Below, piece after piece: positions 34,716 to 45,710 of a stretch of 64,000 bases of DNA (the first letter of the stretch is position 1; every line of letters starts with the position of its first letter). The notes under the pieces are model-generated. The model was not told where the DNA came from. It did no database searches and saw only the letters and a program-made list of their open reading frames with translations. Both the position numbers and the translations under genes were made by a program. The stretch comes from Panicum virgatum (Eukaryota; Streptophyta; Magnoliopsida; Poales; Poaceae), in contig NC_053150.1 in assembly GCF_016808335.1 (NCBI RefSeq), positions 47,920,119-47,984,118 on the forward strand. The letters are read 5' to 3'.

Positions 34716-37208
34716 CTACGGGTCGTGCTGTCGTGGTACGGCGAGGAAGCGGTCCGGGTCGTCGTCATCGTCGGACGGAGAGCTCTCATCCTCGGTGACA
34801 GACGGAAGCTGCTGGTCTGGATCTGAGCTCACTGGGGGAGTGACTGTCGTGGAGGCTCTCGTGCTGGCACTGCCTGGTAGAGGATCCGTAGAAGTCGTAA
34901 CCGGGTCAGCAGAAGAAGTATCAATATCTGAAGAAGTGACCGCTGAGGCTGCCGGCTGCGTCGACTGTGGAAGCAGGGACTCCTCTACTGCTCCTCCCCC
35001 TGAAGGTGCTGCCTGAAGTGAGGAAGGGACGGCGACCGACTGAACTGCTGACGGTGAGTCCTGAAAGAGTGTGGTCGCTGGCAGTGGTGAAAAGAGCGGA
35101 CGACCGGCAGACCCAAAGAGTGCGGACATCGAGAACGTGGTCTCCGGTGTCGCTGTGGTAGCTGGAGCTGCAGTAGGGGCTGGAGGAGGAGGAGCTGGTG
35201 TGACTGCAAGCTGAGGTGCTCCTACACCCTGAAGTCCGGGCTGCTGCTGCTGTGGGGCGAGTCCGGTGTGAGAGTAAAGCTGGGAGATCATCCCGAACAT
35301 CGCCATCATGCCCTGCTGCATCTGCTGGAACTGAGCGTCTGTCCTCTGTGAAACTCTGTCAATGAGGCCGACAAAACGCTCCTCTGTCGCTGCACGCTCT
35401 CGGGCTGCCTCTCTCTGAATAGCTGCAATCTGGGCCTCATGGGCTCTCCTGGCCTCCTCCTGAGCAAGTCTGTCCTCCCTCTGCTGAGTCACGAGCTGCT
35501 GTAGTAGTGAAGTGAGCTCGGACGGCTGAGTCACCTGAGACTCAGAGACTGTAGCAGCTGCTGAAATCGGAGGAGCTGGCTCTCCGGACCCTCCTGCCTC
35601 GTGGTCGTGACTGGCTGGGGCAGCTGGAGGAAAGTACTCTGTGTCGTCGGAGGAGTCTGACTCAAGCTCAGATCGGTGAATCTCATCATCTCCCCCGGGA
35701 AGCTGTGCCTCGGCTGCCAGGAGTGCTTCATCCTCCTCTGCCACTCGTGCCTGAACCTCCGGTGACAGTCGAGCCATCGCTGCTCTATCTGCGTGTCTGC
35801 CCCTCCTCCTGTCCTGTGGAGCTGTGGGTCGGTAGACAGGGAACCTGGGAGCCTCATCGTGACGGTAAGGGGCGCTGATGGGTGACTCTGCTGGCACTAT
35901 CATAGAGCATATATAACTGATCCAGTGCGCATATGGAAACTGTCGCACCACACCCATCCCATCAGTGATCACATCCTCGATCTCAGCCAGAATAAAGTCA
36001 ACTATATCAAATGGCTCGTGAGTGAGGATGTGTAGGAGCAAGAGCTGCTGCAAACCTGTGAACCCCTCTGGGTAGCCACTCCTCGGTAACAGAGTCCTCC
36101 GGAGTGCCATGTGAACAACGTAAGCCTCTGGAGTCAGCAAGCTCGGCACTCTGGCGTAAGAGGCTGGGAACGGCTGGCGGAAGCACTGAGTGATCGCCTC
36201 GTGGGAAGGAGCAATCCCGCCAACCATCGCCCTGCGGGGTGGATCTGAGTCCCCGTAAACCCTCTCGTGCAGCGAGACGTCGACCAGGTCAACTCCAAGT
36301 ATACCAGCAATGGTCGCCGTTGACAAACCAAAGTCCTGCCCTCCAAACATGAAGTGCACGGCTCTGCGCTCGGGAGCTATCCAAGCTGTGGCGTAGAACA
36401 CTATGACCCAGTCCTCGATATAACGGTTCTGCTCCATCTCTAGCAGCCTGGGCAGTCCTCTGAAGTGAGCGAAGTGTGCTCTCACATCTGCTCCCCCTGC
36501 GGCTGTCCTCAGAGAGACCCAGTCAAGAACCCTATGCTGAAAGATCCGGTGGCCCCTCCGCTGGAAAGTCTCGTAGAAGCTGGCCTGTAGCAGAGTCCAG
36601 AACCTCCTGTCGACTCTGTTGTCTCGGGTCACTGGGAACCAGACCTCCTCCTCAACACTCCACCTGAGCCTCTTGACCTTGGCCGCATTGGCTCGGGTCA
36701 AGTTCTGGAGCATCACACCTGGCTCCAAACGCACAACAGTGTCCATACGGAACACTGCGCGCTCGGCCTCTAGGGCCTCGGCTCTGCGAGCTGCTGCTGC
36801 TGCTGCTGACCTGCGGGGCTCCTGTGGCTGGTGTCCTCCCCGAGTCCTCGGTCCAGTGCGACGCTCTATCGCTGGTGGGGAACCTCTCTCAGAAGACTCC
36901 TGTGGAGAACTCTGCCCCTCTGACTGTGCTGCCTCTGAGTCAGAACCATCTGAATCTGTCGCTGCTGCTGCTGCTGTCGCGGCTCTGGTGGCCCTGGCAC
37001 CTCTCACTCTGCCCATACCCCTGCCTCTGCCTCTGCCTCTGCCTCTGGGGTCCTCCCTGATCTGGAACGGACGAGCACGGCCTGATGCCTGCTCCTCGGC
37101 GGCCTTGGCCACCATCTCGGCCCTCTCGGCCTCCTTCTCTGCACGAGTCCGCTTGCGAGCGGGCTTCTCGACCACAACTTCTTTTCCCTTTCTCTTCTCA
37201 CGACCCAT
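34716..37208 (-). CDS. third ORF of the copia element (env-position, plant-transposon-protein domain)
   Basis: An intact 830-codon ORF lies downstream of pol and in the same direction. Residues 1-160 are Lys/Arg/Glu-rich with nuclear-localisation-like runs (KPARKRTRAEKEAERAE) and RG repeats. Residues about 170-430 form a folded domain with FYETFQRRGHRI, DWVIVFYATAWIAPERRA and GILGVDLVDVSLHERVYG, of the kind annotated as putative plant transposon protein in grass genomes. A central Gln/Glu/Arg coiled coil follows (RREDRLAQEEARRAHEAQ region), and the C-terminus is Pro/Ala/Thr/Ser-rich, ending RFLAVPRQHDP. No signal peptide or membrane span is visible, so despite its position it does not look like a viral envelope protein. 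The function is unknown. The openness over 2.5 kb suggests selection in a recent source copy. Confidence 0.75.
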   Translation of the reverse strand: MGREKRKGKEVVVEKPARKRTRAEKEAERAEMVAKAAEEQASGRARPFQIREDPRGRGRGRGRGMGRVRGARATRAATAAAAATDSDGSDSEAAQSEGQSSPQESSERGSPPAIERRTGPRTRGGHQPQEPRRSAAAAAARRAEALEAERAVFRMDTVVRLEPGVMLQNLTRANAAKVKRLRWSVEEEVWFPVTRDNRVDRRFWTLLQASFYETFQRRGHRIFQHRVLDWVSLRTAAGGADVRAHFAHFRGLPRLLEMEQNRYIEDWVIVFYATAWIAPERRAVHFMFGGQDFGLSTATIAGILGVDLVDVSLHERVYGDSDPPRRAMVGGIAPSHEAITQCFRQPFPASYARVPSLLTPEAYVVHMALRRTLLPRSGYPEGFTGLQQLLLLHILTHEPFDIVDFILAEIEDVITDGMGVVRQFPYAHWISYICSMIVPAESPISAPYRHDEAPRFPVYRPTAPQDRRRGRHADRAAMARLSPEVQARVAEEDEALLAAEAQLPGGDDEIHRSELESDSSDDTEYFPPAAPASHDHEAGGSGEPAPPISAAATVSESQVTQPSELTSLLQQLVTQQREDRLAQEEARRAHEAQIAAIQREAARERAATEERFVGLIDRVSQRTDAQFQQMQQGMMAMFGMISQLYSHTGLAPQQQQPGLQGVGAPQLAVTPAPPPPAPTAAPATTATPETTFSMSALFGSAGRPLFSPLPATTLFQDSPSAVQSVAVPSSLQAAPSGGGAVEESLLPQSTQPAASAVTSSDIDTSSADPVTTSTDPLPGSASTRASTTVTPPVSSDPDQQLPSVTEDESSPSDDDDDPDRFLAVPRQHDP

Positions 37209-38580
37209 CTCGAATCAAGCAATTTGTCGAGCACCTGGTGAGCGCTGATCGGGTGCTACTGCGGGGTGAAAGGCGTGGAGGCGCGGCTGCGTGGGTGGTA
37301 CTGCGTGGGAGCGGAGGCTCAGAACGAGGTGGTGGCATGGAGCGGCGATGACGCACGGCGGCGGTGTGGTGCGGCGGCGGCGGCGACGGCGCAGAGCGGT
37401 TGCGCGGGCGGCGCAGAGGAGGGGGCTGCTGCGCGGTGGCGAGATGTGGTGGTTGAGGCGGTGCGCAGGCGGCGGCGAGGTGGAACGGCGGCGGCGGCGC
37501 GGCGGGAAGGCGGCGTGGAGGCGGCTGTGGAGCGGCGGCGGCGTGAGATGAGTCGGGCGAAACAGAGGAGGAAGGAGAAACCGCGGCCCGCACAAGACAC
37601 ATATATGACAGGTGGGACCCGCGATTTTCTTTAACACCGGTCGATCCGACGCGTAGGGTTTGAACGCCGGTTGATTGCGTCGGTGTAGTTCACCCGAGAC
37701 TCTGCCAGATCTGTTTTTGAACGCCGGTTGAACCGATGATGCCAAAAGTGAACTCGTCGGTTGATTGATCAAAACGCCGGTTGATTGCTTGGTCTGATCT
37801 GCACTTATGATCACCGGTTGATCCGATGGTCTTACTTTTGTATACGTCGGTTAAACGCCTGAAACTTGACTGAGCTGAGCCACAACTTAGTAACGCCGGT
37901 TAAACCGATGGATATAGATCCTTTGAATGTCGGTTTAACCGGTGAAGCTAAAAACCCCACACTCAGCTCACTCTTCTATGCTAAGTCAAATAAACTTATA
38001 AAACTCAAATAAACTCAAGTAAATGGACTTGCATAGGCGACTTTACCCCTCAAAATAAATAGGATAGCACACTTGCTTAAATAATTTTCTTTTCAAACAC
38101 AAGGAAAAGCCGAAAGAGAGACAAAGCGCCAAATAAAATGTATGAGCCATGTCATAGGGATATTGAAGATAGAAAGCTTCAAACTCATCATGACATTGCT
38201 CACTAGGCAATAACGCACCTTAACACTTTGCTCTTTTCACTTTCCATGAATTAAGATCTTGTATATGAAAATAAGTCTCATTTTCATCAAGTGATCTCCT
38301 TTGTGACCCTTACGCATGCAATGATAATGCAAACTACAACCACATGCGAAAGTAAAATAAACATGAAGTGCACATCTATATGACAAGAAATGCATATCAA
38401 GAAATTAAGATCTACTTGTCAAGTTTGAACCCACGGGAAGCTTTTTCATGATGAGCCTTTCTACAAGCCTAGAGGAAAACAAGTGGACCACCACCTCTAG
38501 CTAAACCATTGCTCATCACTATCTTACCATGGTTAGACAAGTGTCCTATATGTATGCATTTTTCTATATGACATGGCAAC
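37209..38580 (-). other. spacer between pol and third ORF, with motif array and TATA-like site
   Basis: Reading on the minus strand from pol: an AT-rich stretch to about 37950; an array of GTCGGT/ACCGAC-type motifs (37634-37944) like those in the LTR; a TATA-like CATATATG (37600-37607); a CT-rich then GC-rich stretch resembling a plant 5' UTR; then the ATG of the third ORF at 37208. No convincing ORF lies between. Confidence 0.6.
37600..37607 (-). promoter_or_regulatory. possible internal promoter of the third ORF
   Basis: CATATATG is preceded (minus sense) by a cluster of CCGAC-type motifs and followed by CT-rich sequence with the third ORF's ATG about 390 bases downstream. The arrangement parallels the LTR promoter. 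Activity is inferred only. Confidence 0.35.
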
Positions 38581-41500
38581 TTACATGACGTTTGCCGCAT
38601 CTAACACATTAAGCTCATTCCTTAGCCTAACAAAGGTACTCTCGTCTAATGGTTTTGTGAAGATATCCGCCAATTGCTCCTCGGATCTCACACCTTGAAG
38701 AGATATGTCTCCTTTGGCTTCGTGATCACGCAAGAAGTGATGGCGAATATCAATGTGCTTTGTGCGAGAGTGTTGAACCGGATTCTTGGCAATTTTTACG
38801 GCACTTTCATTGTCACAAAGGAGTGGGATCCTATCTAGTTTCACACCAAAGTCCAAAAGGGTTTGCTTCATATATAGGATTTGGGCACAACATGCACCGG
38901 CCGCTATATATTCCGCTTCCGCGGTGGACAAAGCCACGGAATTTTGCTTCTTACTTGACCAAGAAACTAGAGAACGCCCAAGCAAGTGGCAACCCCCGGA
39001 GGTACTCTTGCGATCCACACGGCTTTCGGCAAAATCCGAATCCGAGTATCCCAAGAGATCTAAACTAGCGCCTTTGGGGTACCACAAGCCTATGCTAGGG
39101 GTGTGCTTGAGATACCGAAGGATCCTATTCACAGCCGAAAGGTGTGACTCCTTTGGGTTAGCTTGAAAGCGGGCACACAAGCACACACTAAACATTATAT
39201 CGGGCCTAGATGCGGTAAGGTAAAGCAAAGACCCTATCATAGAACGATAGAGGGATTGATCAACCGGTTTACCGTCCACATCCAAGTCGAGATGCCCATT
39301 GGTTGCCATGGGTGTCTTGATTGGCTTGCACTCATCCATCTTGAACTTCTTCAAGATATCTTTAGTATACTTTTCTTGATGGATGAATGTCCCTTCCTTC
39401 ATTTGTTTGACTTGAAAACCAAGGAAGAAGGTCAATTCGCCAATCATGGACATCTCGAATTCCCTAGACATCATGGTAGCAAACTCATGGCTTAGTAAAT
39501 CATTAGTTGAGCCAAAGATAATATCGTCAACATAAATTTGACAAATGAAAAGATCCCCGTTGACATCTTTTGTGAACAAAGTGGTGTCCACCCTCCCGAT
39601 CTTGAAGCCTTGCATGATTAGGAAGTCACGAAGCCTCTCATACCAAGCCCTTGGAGCTTGTTTGAGCCCATAGAGTGCCTTGTGCAACCTATAAACATGG
39701 TTAGGATTCCTCGGATCTTCAAACCCGGGAGGTTGCTCAACATAAACAAGTTCATTAATAACGCCATTTAAGAATGCACTTTTCACATCCATTTGATACA
39801 ACTTAATGTTATGATGTGAAGAGTAAGCAAGAAGGATACGGATAGCTTCAAGTCTTGCGACCGGAGCAAAAGTTTCACCAAAATCCAAACCTTCGACTTG
39901 AGAGAACCCTTTTGCCACAAGTCTTGCTTTGTTGCGTATTACCACCCCATGTTCATCTTGCTTGTTTCGAAAGACCCACTTGGTGCCGATGATGTTCTTG
40001 TCTTTTGGAGGAGCTTCGAGGACCCAAACTTCATTGCGGGTGAAGTTGTTCAATTCTTCTTGCATGGCCATCACCCAATCCGAGTCCTCAAGTGCTTCCT
40101 CTATGCTAGTGGGTTCAATACAAGAAACAAACGAGTGATGTTCACAAAATGAAGCATGCTTAGAGCGAGTTCTTACTCCCTTTGAAGGACTACCAATGAT
40201 TTGACCAATTGGATGATCCTTGGAGATGCGACCATGCTTCACTAGCGGTATTTGCGTGGATGCTTGTTGGGGTGGATCTTGTGTGACTTGTGCTTGTTGT
40301 GGAACACTTTGCTCTTCTTGTTCTTGGACTTGGGGTGTTGATGTTGGCACATCTTCTTGAGGTAGTGGATCATCTTTTTCTTGATCTTCATCCACTTGGG
40401 GCGCCGTGGAGGTGCTTGGTGTAGATGAGGAAGGTCCTCCCCCTTGATCATTGCCTTCATGCACCTCTTCCGGCTTGATATCCCCAATGGACATCTTCTT
40501 CAAAGCTTCGTCAATCTCATCATCACCTACATTGTCATAGCCAACAACCTCCTCTTGGGAGCCATTAGATTCATCAAACTCCACATCACATGTTTCTTCA
40601 ACTAACCCGGAGGTTTGATTGAATACTCTATATGCTTTGGAGTTTGATGCATAACCAAGAAAGAAACCTTCATCACATCTACTCTCAAACTTACCGAGCC
40701 TTTTCTTCTTGTAGATGAAGCATTTGCAACCAAAGACTCGAAAGTATGATATATTTGATTTGCTCCCGGTGATGAGCTCATATGGAGTTTTCTTGAGGAG
40801 TCGGTGGGGATACACTCGGTTGGATGCATGACACGCCGTGTTGATTGCTTCCGCCCAAAACTTCTCGGACGTGCCATAATCATCCAACATTGCTCTAGCT
40901 AGGGTGATGAGTGTCTTGTTCTTTCTTTCCACCACTCCATTTTGTTGAGGAGTGTAGGTGGCGGAAAACTCATGCTTGATGCCCTCTTCATCGCACCATT
41001 CTTCAATCTTCATGTTCTTGAACTCGGTGCCGTTGTCACTCCGGATCTTCACAATTGGGGAGTTGTACTCCCTTTGAGCTCTTCTTGCAAATGTCTTGAA
41101 GAGTTCCGGAGTTTCACCCTTATCGCCTAGAAACATAACCCAAGTGTAACGTGAAAAATCATCAACAATTACTAGGCAATAGAGGTTACCACCAATGCTC
41201 TTATATGTAGTTGGACCAAAGAGATCCATGTGAAGTAGCTCGAGCGGCTTGGAGGTAGACAACATCGTCTTGATGGGATGATGTGTTGCAACTTGCTTCC
41301 CGGCTTGACATGCTTTACATAGCTTGTTCTTGTCAAACGTGACATCCTTCAAGCCGGTGATCATCCCTCTCTTGTGGGCTTTCTTGAGGTTGCTCATGCC
41401 AATATGAGCAATTCTTCTATGCCAAAGCCACCCAAGAGAAGACTTGGTGAAGAGGCATGTCATGGTACTTGTTTGCTTTGAAGAGAAGTCCACTAAATAG

Positions 41501-41847
41501 ATGTTGCCATGCCTAAACCCCGTGAATACCATTGACTTGTCTTCTTCAAGAGTTACTACAACACCATTCTTGTCAAAGGTACACGTTAGTCCAAGATCAC
41601 ACAATTGAGCAATAGAAATAAGATTAAAACTAAGTGCTTCTACAAACAAGACATTAGAAATAGATAAATCTTTAGAGATTGCTATTCTACCCAAACCTAA
41701 AACTTTTCCCCTTGAGTTATCACCATAGGTGACATGTTCATGATCGCCGGGGTCTTCAAGAGAGGTGAACATGCTATCATTGCCGGTCATGTGTTGAGAG
41801 CAACCGCTATCAAGTACCCAATGTTTTCCACCGGCTTTGTAGTTCAC
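38581..41847 (-). CDS. pol of the copia element (protease-integrase-RT-RNase H)
   Basis: 1088 codons with all domains: protease [13 protein letters not shown] at the very start; integrase zinc finger ([16 protein letters not shown] and CKACQAGK) and catalytic core (MDLFGPT, then SDNGTEF and [10 protein letters not shown]); an acidic Gln/Pro linker; RT with [11 protein letters not shown]; and RNase H ([19 protein letters not shown]), ending in a conserved IFTKPLDE tail. The first codon given is GTG, because the frame opens behind a stop at the gag junction and pol has no own ATG. It must be expressed by frameshift or as a fusion from gag, or this copy has lost a base at the junction. No internal stops are present. 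Confidence 0.92.
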   Translation of the reverse strand: MNYKAGGKHWVLDSGCSQHMTGNDSMFTSLEDPGDHEHVTYGDNSRGKVLGLGRIAISKDLSISNVLFVEALSFNLISIAQLCDLGLTCTFDKNGVVVTLEEDKSMVFTGFRHGNIYLVDFSSKQTSTMTCLFTKSSLGWLWHRRIAHIGMSNLKKAHKRGMITGLKDVTFDKNKLCKACQAGKQVATHHPIKTMLSTSKPLELLHMDLFGPTTYKSIGGNLYCLVIVDDFSRYTWVMFLGDKGETPELFKTFARRAQREYNSPIVKIRSDNGTEFKNMKIEEWCDEEGIKHEFSATYTPQQNGVVERKNKTLITLARAMLDDYGTSEKFWAEAINTACHASNRVYPHRLLKKTPYELITGSKSNISYFRVFGCKCFIYKKKRLGKFESRCDEGFFLGYASNSKAYRVFNQTSGLVEETCDVEFDESNGSQEEVVGYDNVGDDEIDEALKKMSIGDIKPEEVHEGNDQGGGPSSSTPSTSTAPQVDEDQEKDDPLPQEDVPTSTPQVQEQEEQSVPQQAQVTQDPPQQASTQIPLVKHGRISKDHPIGQIIGSPSKGVRTRSKHASFCEHHSFVSCIEPTSIEEALEDSDWVMAMQEELNNFTRNEVWVLEAPPKDKNIIGTKWVFRNKQDEHGVVIRNKARLVAKGFSQVEGLDFGETFAPVARLEAIRILLAYSSHHNIKLYQMDVKSAFLNGVINELVYVEQPPGFEDPRNPNHVYRLHKALYGLKQAPRAWYERLRDFLIMQGFKIGRVDTTLFTKDVNGDLFICQIYVDDIIFGSTNDLLSHEFATMMSREFEMSMIGELTFFLGFQVKQMKEGTFIHQEKYTKDILKKFKMDECKPIKTPMATNGHLDLDVDGKPVDQSLYRSMIGSLLYLTASRPDIMFSVCLCARFQANPKESHLSAVNRILRYLKHTPSIGLWYPKGASLDLLGYSDSDFAESRVDRKSTSGGCHLLGRSLVSWSSKKQNSVALSTAEAEYIAAGACCAQILYMKQTLLDFGVKLDRIPLLCDNESAVKIAKNPVQHSRTKHIDIRHHFLRDHEAKGDISLQGVRSEEQLADIFTKPLDESTFVRLRNELNVLDAANVM

Positions 41848-41863
41848 CTACACACATGAGAAT

Positions 41864-43969
41864 TCACTTTTGAGTTTTAGGAACCCAAACAAGCTTTGGG
41901 CCTTGCACATGTGTGACAAGAGCTTTTGGTACCCAAAGTTGCTTGGGGAGCTTTTTCTTTGACTCCTTAGTGAGTTTGCCAATGAACTTGGCCTTCACCT
42001 TGCCCTTCACTTTACTCAAGAGAAAATGGTTATTTTGAAACATTGAAGAGTAATTCTTGGGTAAATTAGGAATAGGACGTGATGGTAAAGTGCACTCCCT
42101 ATTGTGGTGCCCGGTGACTTGGCAATGTTGGCAATATGATCCAACTTCCTTGATGAAGCTAATCTTGATCTCCGGAGAAGGAGTAGTGCCTTGATTTGGC
42201 TCCAGAAATGAACCAAGACCTCTCTTGCCATAGTCACGTGCATTGTTGAAGAGAATTTCCTTGTGGATGTATTCTCCTCTTGAGAGCTTCTCCACACTAC
42301 TCTTGAGGCTTGCCACTTGATCCATCAATTCCTTTTCCCTAGAAGGTACAAGCTTGGGCAAAGCATTAGTGGCATTTGCATTAATGAGTAGGTCATCACA
42401 TGAAGTAGAAGCATTGACCTTCTCAATAGTTTCATGAGCAAAGTTCTCAAGACTTGGGTCAATTGCTTCATAGGCAAATTTAAGTTCTTGATATTTGTGA
42501 GCCAACTCCCTATGCTCTTGTTTAAGCTTTTTGTGGCTCTCTTCAACTTGCTTAGCAAGTACAAGTGACTCATTGTGCTTTTTGAGCAAGTCATTGTACT
42601 TGCCAAGCAAGTCGGAGTGGGCAAGCTCTAACTTGGCATGAGTGCTCTCAAGAATCTTGACTTTGCCCTTTTCCCTCTTGATGACGGATGTGTACTCATT
42701 AATGAGATTAGTGAATTCATAAGGATCAAGCTCTTCATCACTTTCATCTTCACTATCTACCTCACATACCTTGGTGTTACCTTTTGCCATGAGGCACATA
42801 GGAGGCGGAGGTAGTGGTGCTTCTTCATTGGTGAGGGCGATGGTGACGATGTCTTCTTCATCACTTGAATCTTCGCTTGATGAGACATCGGTCACCCATT
42901 CTTGTTTTTCCACCAAGAAGCTTCTCTTGGTGTGCCCTTTCTTCTTTGGGAAGAGCTTGGTCTTCTTGTCATGGCTCTTCTTCTTCCCAAGCTTCTTGTT
43001 CTTCTTCTCATCTTCTTCATCATCACTTGAATCATGGTGATGTTTGCCCTTGTTGTCCTTCTTTCTTTTGTCCGGCTTGGGGCAATCGGGAGAGATGTGG
43101 CCCTTTTCTCCACAATTATAGCAAGTTTTGTTCTTGACATCTCCCCATGGCCGGAACATTCTTCTTTTGGGGTCAAAGTTGAAACCCTTCTTGTTGATCT
43201 TGTCATTCAAGCGGGTGAACTTTCTCATCATGAGAGCAAGCTCTCCATCATCTTCAACATCGGATAAGCTTTCATGATGATCATCTTCTTCATTGCTTGA
43301 GCTTGAATCTTGCTTGATCATCTTGAGCTTGCGGGCTTTGTTTGCCTTGGTCTTTAGAGCAATTGATTTGCTTGAAGTTGGCTCTTCGGACATACCAAGG
43401 ATACTCATCTCATGAGCGCGAATTTCTCCCACAAGTTCTCCTACTTCCATTGTGTCAAGATTCTCCTTTTGAAGCATAGCATTGATGATGTTATACTTGG
43501 GCTTCGGGAGGAGCATGAGAATCTTGCGATTGATGGAGGCACTGTCAATTTTGGATATTTCAAGTGCATTAATGTCCTTGACAATGACATTCAAGCGAGA
43601 GTACATATCATTGCAATTTTCATGAGCTAGCATTTTAAAAGAATCATACTTAGCTCTAAACAAGTGATATTTTTGCTCTCGAACTTTAGTGGAGCCTTCA
43701 TGAATTTCAATGAGCTCCTTCCAAATATCACTTGCTAAGTCCATGCCATTTACTCTAGCAAAGACTTCCTCACTAATGGCTTCGAAAATTGCATTTCTAG
43801 CCTTGGCATTCCATTTTAGTTGTTCCGTGGAGGGAGTTCCGGTGAACCCGGTTTTTGTGGCCAACCACACCTCGGGGGCAATCGCATCAAGATATGCGGC
43901 CATGCGAACTTTCCAATAGGCAAAGTTCTTGCCCTCGAAGTGAGGCGGCGAACCACCCATCTTGGCCAT
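41864..43969 (-). CDS. gag of the copia element
   Basis: 701 codons starting MAKMGGSPPHFEG about 60 bases from the primer site. It contains a UBN2/gag-type helical domain in the first 200 residues, a CCHC zinc knuckle CYNCGEKGHISPDC (around residue 285), Lys/Asp/Ser-rich linkers, a long coiled coil (around 430-510) and a second Cys/His motif YCQHCQVTGHHNREC near 635. It ends with TGA at 41864-41866, a few bases before pol opens in a different frame. The length is typical of the large SIRE-type gag. Confidence 0.92.
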   Translation of the reverse strand: MAKMGGSPPHFEGKNFAYWKVRMAAYLDAIAPEVWLATKTGFTGTPSTEQLKWNAKARNAIFEAISEEVFARVNGMDLASDIWKELIEIHEGSTKVREQKYHLFRAKYDSFKMLAHENCNDMYSRLNVIVKDINALEISKIDSASINRKILMLLPKPKYNIINAMLQKENLDTMEVGELVGEIRAHEMSILGMSEEPTSSKSIALKTKANKARKLKMIKQDSSSSNEEDDHHESLSDVEDDGELALMMRKFTRLNDKINKKGFNFDPKRRMFRPWGDVKNKTCYNCGEKGHISPDCPKPDKRKKDNKGKHHHDSSDDEEDEKKNKKLGKKKSHDKKTKLFPKKKGHTKRSFLVEKQEWVTDVSSSEDSSDEEDIVTIALTNEEAPLPPPPMCLMAKGNTKVCEVDSEDESDEELDPYEFTNLINEYTSVIKREKGKVKILESTHAKLELAHSDLLGKYNDLLKKHNESLVLAKQVEESHKKLKQEHRELAHKYQELKFAYEAIDPSLENFAHETIEKVNASTSCDDLLINANATNALPKLVPSREKELMDQVASLKSSVEKLSRGEYIHKEILFNNARDYGKRGLGSFLEPNQGTTPSPEIKISFIKEVGSYCQHCQVTGHHNRECTLPSRPIPNLPKNYSSMFQNNHFLLSKVKGKVKAKFIGKLTKESKKKLPKQLWVPKALVTHVQGPKLVWVPKTQK

Positions 43970-44011
43970 AGCTCTAGGCGGTGAAGCCTAATGATCCAAA
44001 TGAGCAACGAG

Positions 44012-44023
44012 GCTCTGATACCA
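44012..44023 (-). other. primer-binding site of the copia element, tRNA-iMet
   Basis: TGGTATCAGAGC on the minus strand, two bases inside the 5' LTR end. Confidence 0.95.
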
Positions 44024-44741
44024 ATTGTAAGGATCGATGGACCAAGAGGGGGGGTGAATTGGGCCTTTTTCAATTTCTAAAACAAAGTAAAGCAACCTTA
44101 ACCTATGCAATGCTAGTAGGGCACCAATTCACCAACCGGATAACTAAGCTACCTACACAAGCTAAGAGAGATAAAACAAAGTAAAGCCTAGCAAGGTAGA
44201 GCTAAGTTATGATCTCTAAGTCAAGCACATGAGTAAATTGCATGAAAGAAAATGCTTGAATAAAGAGAGTGGACAAGAGACGACCGGATTTTTTTCCGTG
44301 GTATAATGTGTTGGCACACACCCCTAATCCACGTTGTGACACTCACAAAGAGTATTGTCACCTCCCAAGTCACCGAGATGAGGGCGCTCACTAAGAGTCT
44401 CCGTTCGCCATCCCGGCGTGGTGGAGATCAAGCCACGTACAATCTTCTTCTCCGGGCTCCCACAATCCTTAGCAAGCTCCGCGAGAAACACCTCAATCAC
44501 CGAGATCGCCTAGGTGATGCCAATCACCAAGAGTAACAAGCTAAGGCCTTCACTTGAGCAAGAACCGATCACCAAGAACGGATGCACACAAGTTTCCCTC
44601 TACTCAAGTCCTTAATCTTGCTTCTTGATTGATTGAATGCACAAGTATGTGAATGATGAAGCTCAAGGTGGCTCTTGACTATAGTATGAGTGTATGGATG
44701 TTGCCTGGTGTCAAGAGTGGGCGAAATGACCCATTGGAGGG

Positions 44742-44751
44742 GTATATATAG
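44742..44751 (-). promoter_or_regulatory. TATA box of the copia 5' LTR
   Basis: Minus-strand CTATATATAC, placed about 770 bp upstream of the gag ATG and just downstream of the motif array. It is the expected genomic-RNA promoter. Confidence 0.65.
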
Positions 44752-44805
44752 GCAGCTCACACAAATAGAGCCGTTGGAGAAAAGCTGCTAGAAAACTGCG
44801 TAGCG

Positions 44806-45264
44806 CCGGTTAATCCGACGTCCCTCAAACAGTCATCGTCGGTTTAACCGGTGGATGTAAACTGCCTCTTCTGAAAACTAGCCGTTACAACTTGGGCAGA
44901 TTAACCGACGTATCATCGGTTTAACCGGTGAGTGTAGTTGTCCACTGATCAACTGAAAAACCAAGTCTCTGGACAACTGCACCGACGTTAACTCAAACCT
45001 ATCGTCGGTTTAACCGGTGAGGACAACTTTTGAATTCCTCTGAAAAAACCATCTCACTGGTCAATTGCACCGACGTCTTGATTTAAACAGCGTCGGTTTA
45101 ACCGGTGTATAGAACTTGAAATACCCTAGAAAAACCAACTCTGGACTAATGCACCGACGTTAATTTCAAACACGTCGGTTTAACCGGTGTATTGAATTTG
45201 TCCAGACTCTGCTGACTTCGTTTAACCGACGTATAGAAAATTGAGAGCGTCGGTTAAACCGGTG
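44806..45264 (-). promoter_or_regulatory. array of DRE/CRT-like ACCGAC cores in inverted pairs, copia U3
   Basis: Within about 460 bp there are five ACCGAC and five GTCGGT (its reverse complement), mostly as CACCGACG, a 12-18 base gap, then CGTCGGTTTAACCGGTG, plus two near matches. ACCGAC is the core of the DRE/CRT element bound by DREB/CBF factors (established). The location directly upstream of the TATA box suggests a regulatory role (inferred). The pairs could also form hairpins. The same array is at 33496-33955 in the other LTR. Confidence 0.6.
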
Positions 45265-45710
45265 TATAGACTTTTTCTGATTTTGTCTTTTCTGATTTGA
45301 GTCTTGAATGAAATCCAAATATTCTTGAGATATAGTTTGAGAACCACTTATTTGAACTTCTAGAAACCTGAGTGACCGTAGTGTGCATCCATTTTCAAAT
45401 GACCATGTCCATGCTCAAGTTACTTAGCCTTATCCCCTCTTAATAGTGCGATCACTATAAAACTATAAAACCTATACTAACCTAAGTGTCCTTCTCAACC
45501 TTGTGACACTTAGGACTAGAAAGATCCTTAGCCTTGACATATAATTGAATTGAATACCGAGATCGCCTTTTTGAATAATGAAATTTAGGGGCCTCTTTTG
45601 ACATATGACCAAATGAGCGATAATGATCTATTAAGCTGCACAAACTCATTAGTCACAATAATGGTTGTCATTAATCACCGAAACATACCTTGAGGGCCTA
45701 GATGCTTACA

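Larger units (their letters stand above)
32717..45710 (-). mobile_element. Ty1/copia LTR retrotransposon, SIRE/Maximus-type, complete
   Basis: A 12,994-bp element with 1685-bp LTRs at 32717-34401 and 44026-45710, flanked by CCGAT at 32712-32716 and 45711-45715. On the minus strand the order is LTR, tRNA-iMet primer site, gag, pol (protease, integrase, RT, RNase H: the copia order), a spacer, a third ORF in the env position, an A/G polypurine tract and LTR. Size, primer site, polypurine tract and the extra ORF after pol are typical of the SIRE/Maximus lineage. By eye the LTRs differ at about a dozen sites (under 1%), fewer than the surrounding LARD LTRs, in line with the nesting order. Confidence 0.93.
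44026..45710 (-). repeat. 5' LTR of the copia element (1685 bp)
   Basis: It has the same length and ends as the left LTR. On the minus strand, U3 runs from 45710 to the TATATATA box at 44742-44751. The CCGAC-motif array lies in U3, ending about 55 bp before the TATA box. Confidence 0.95.
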
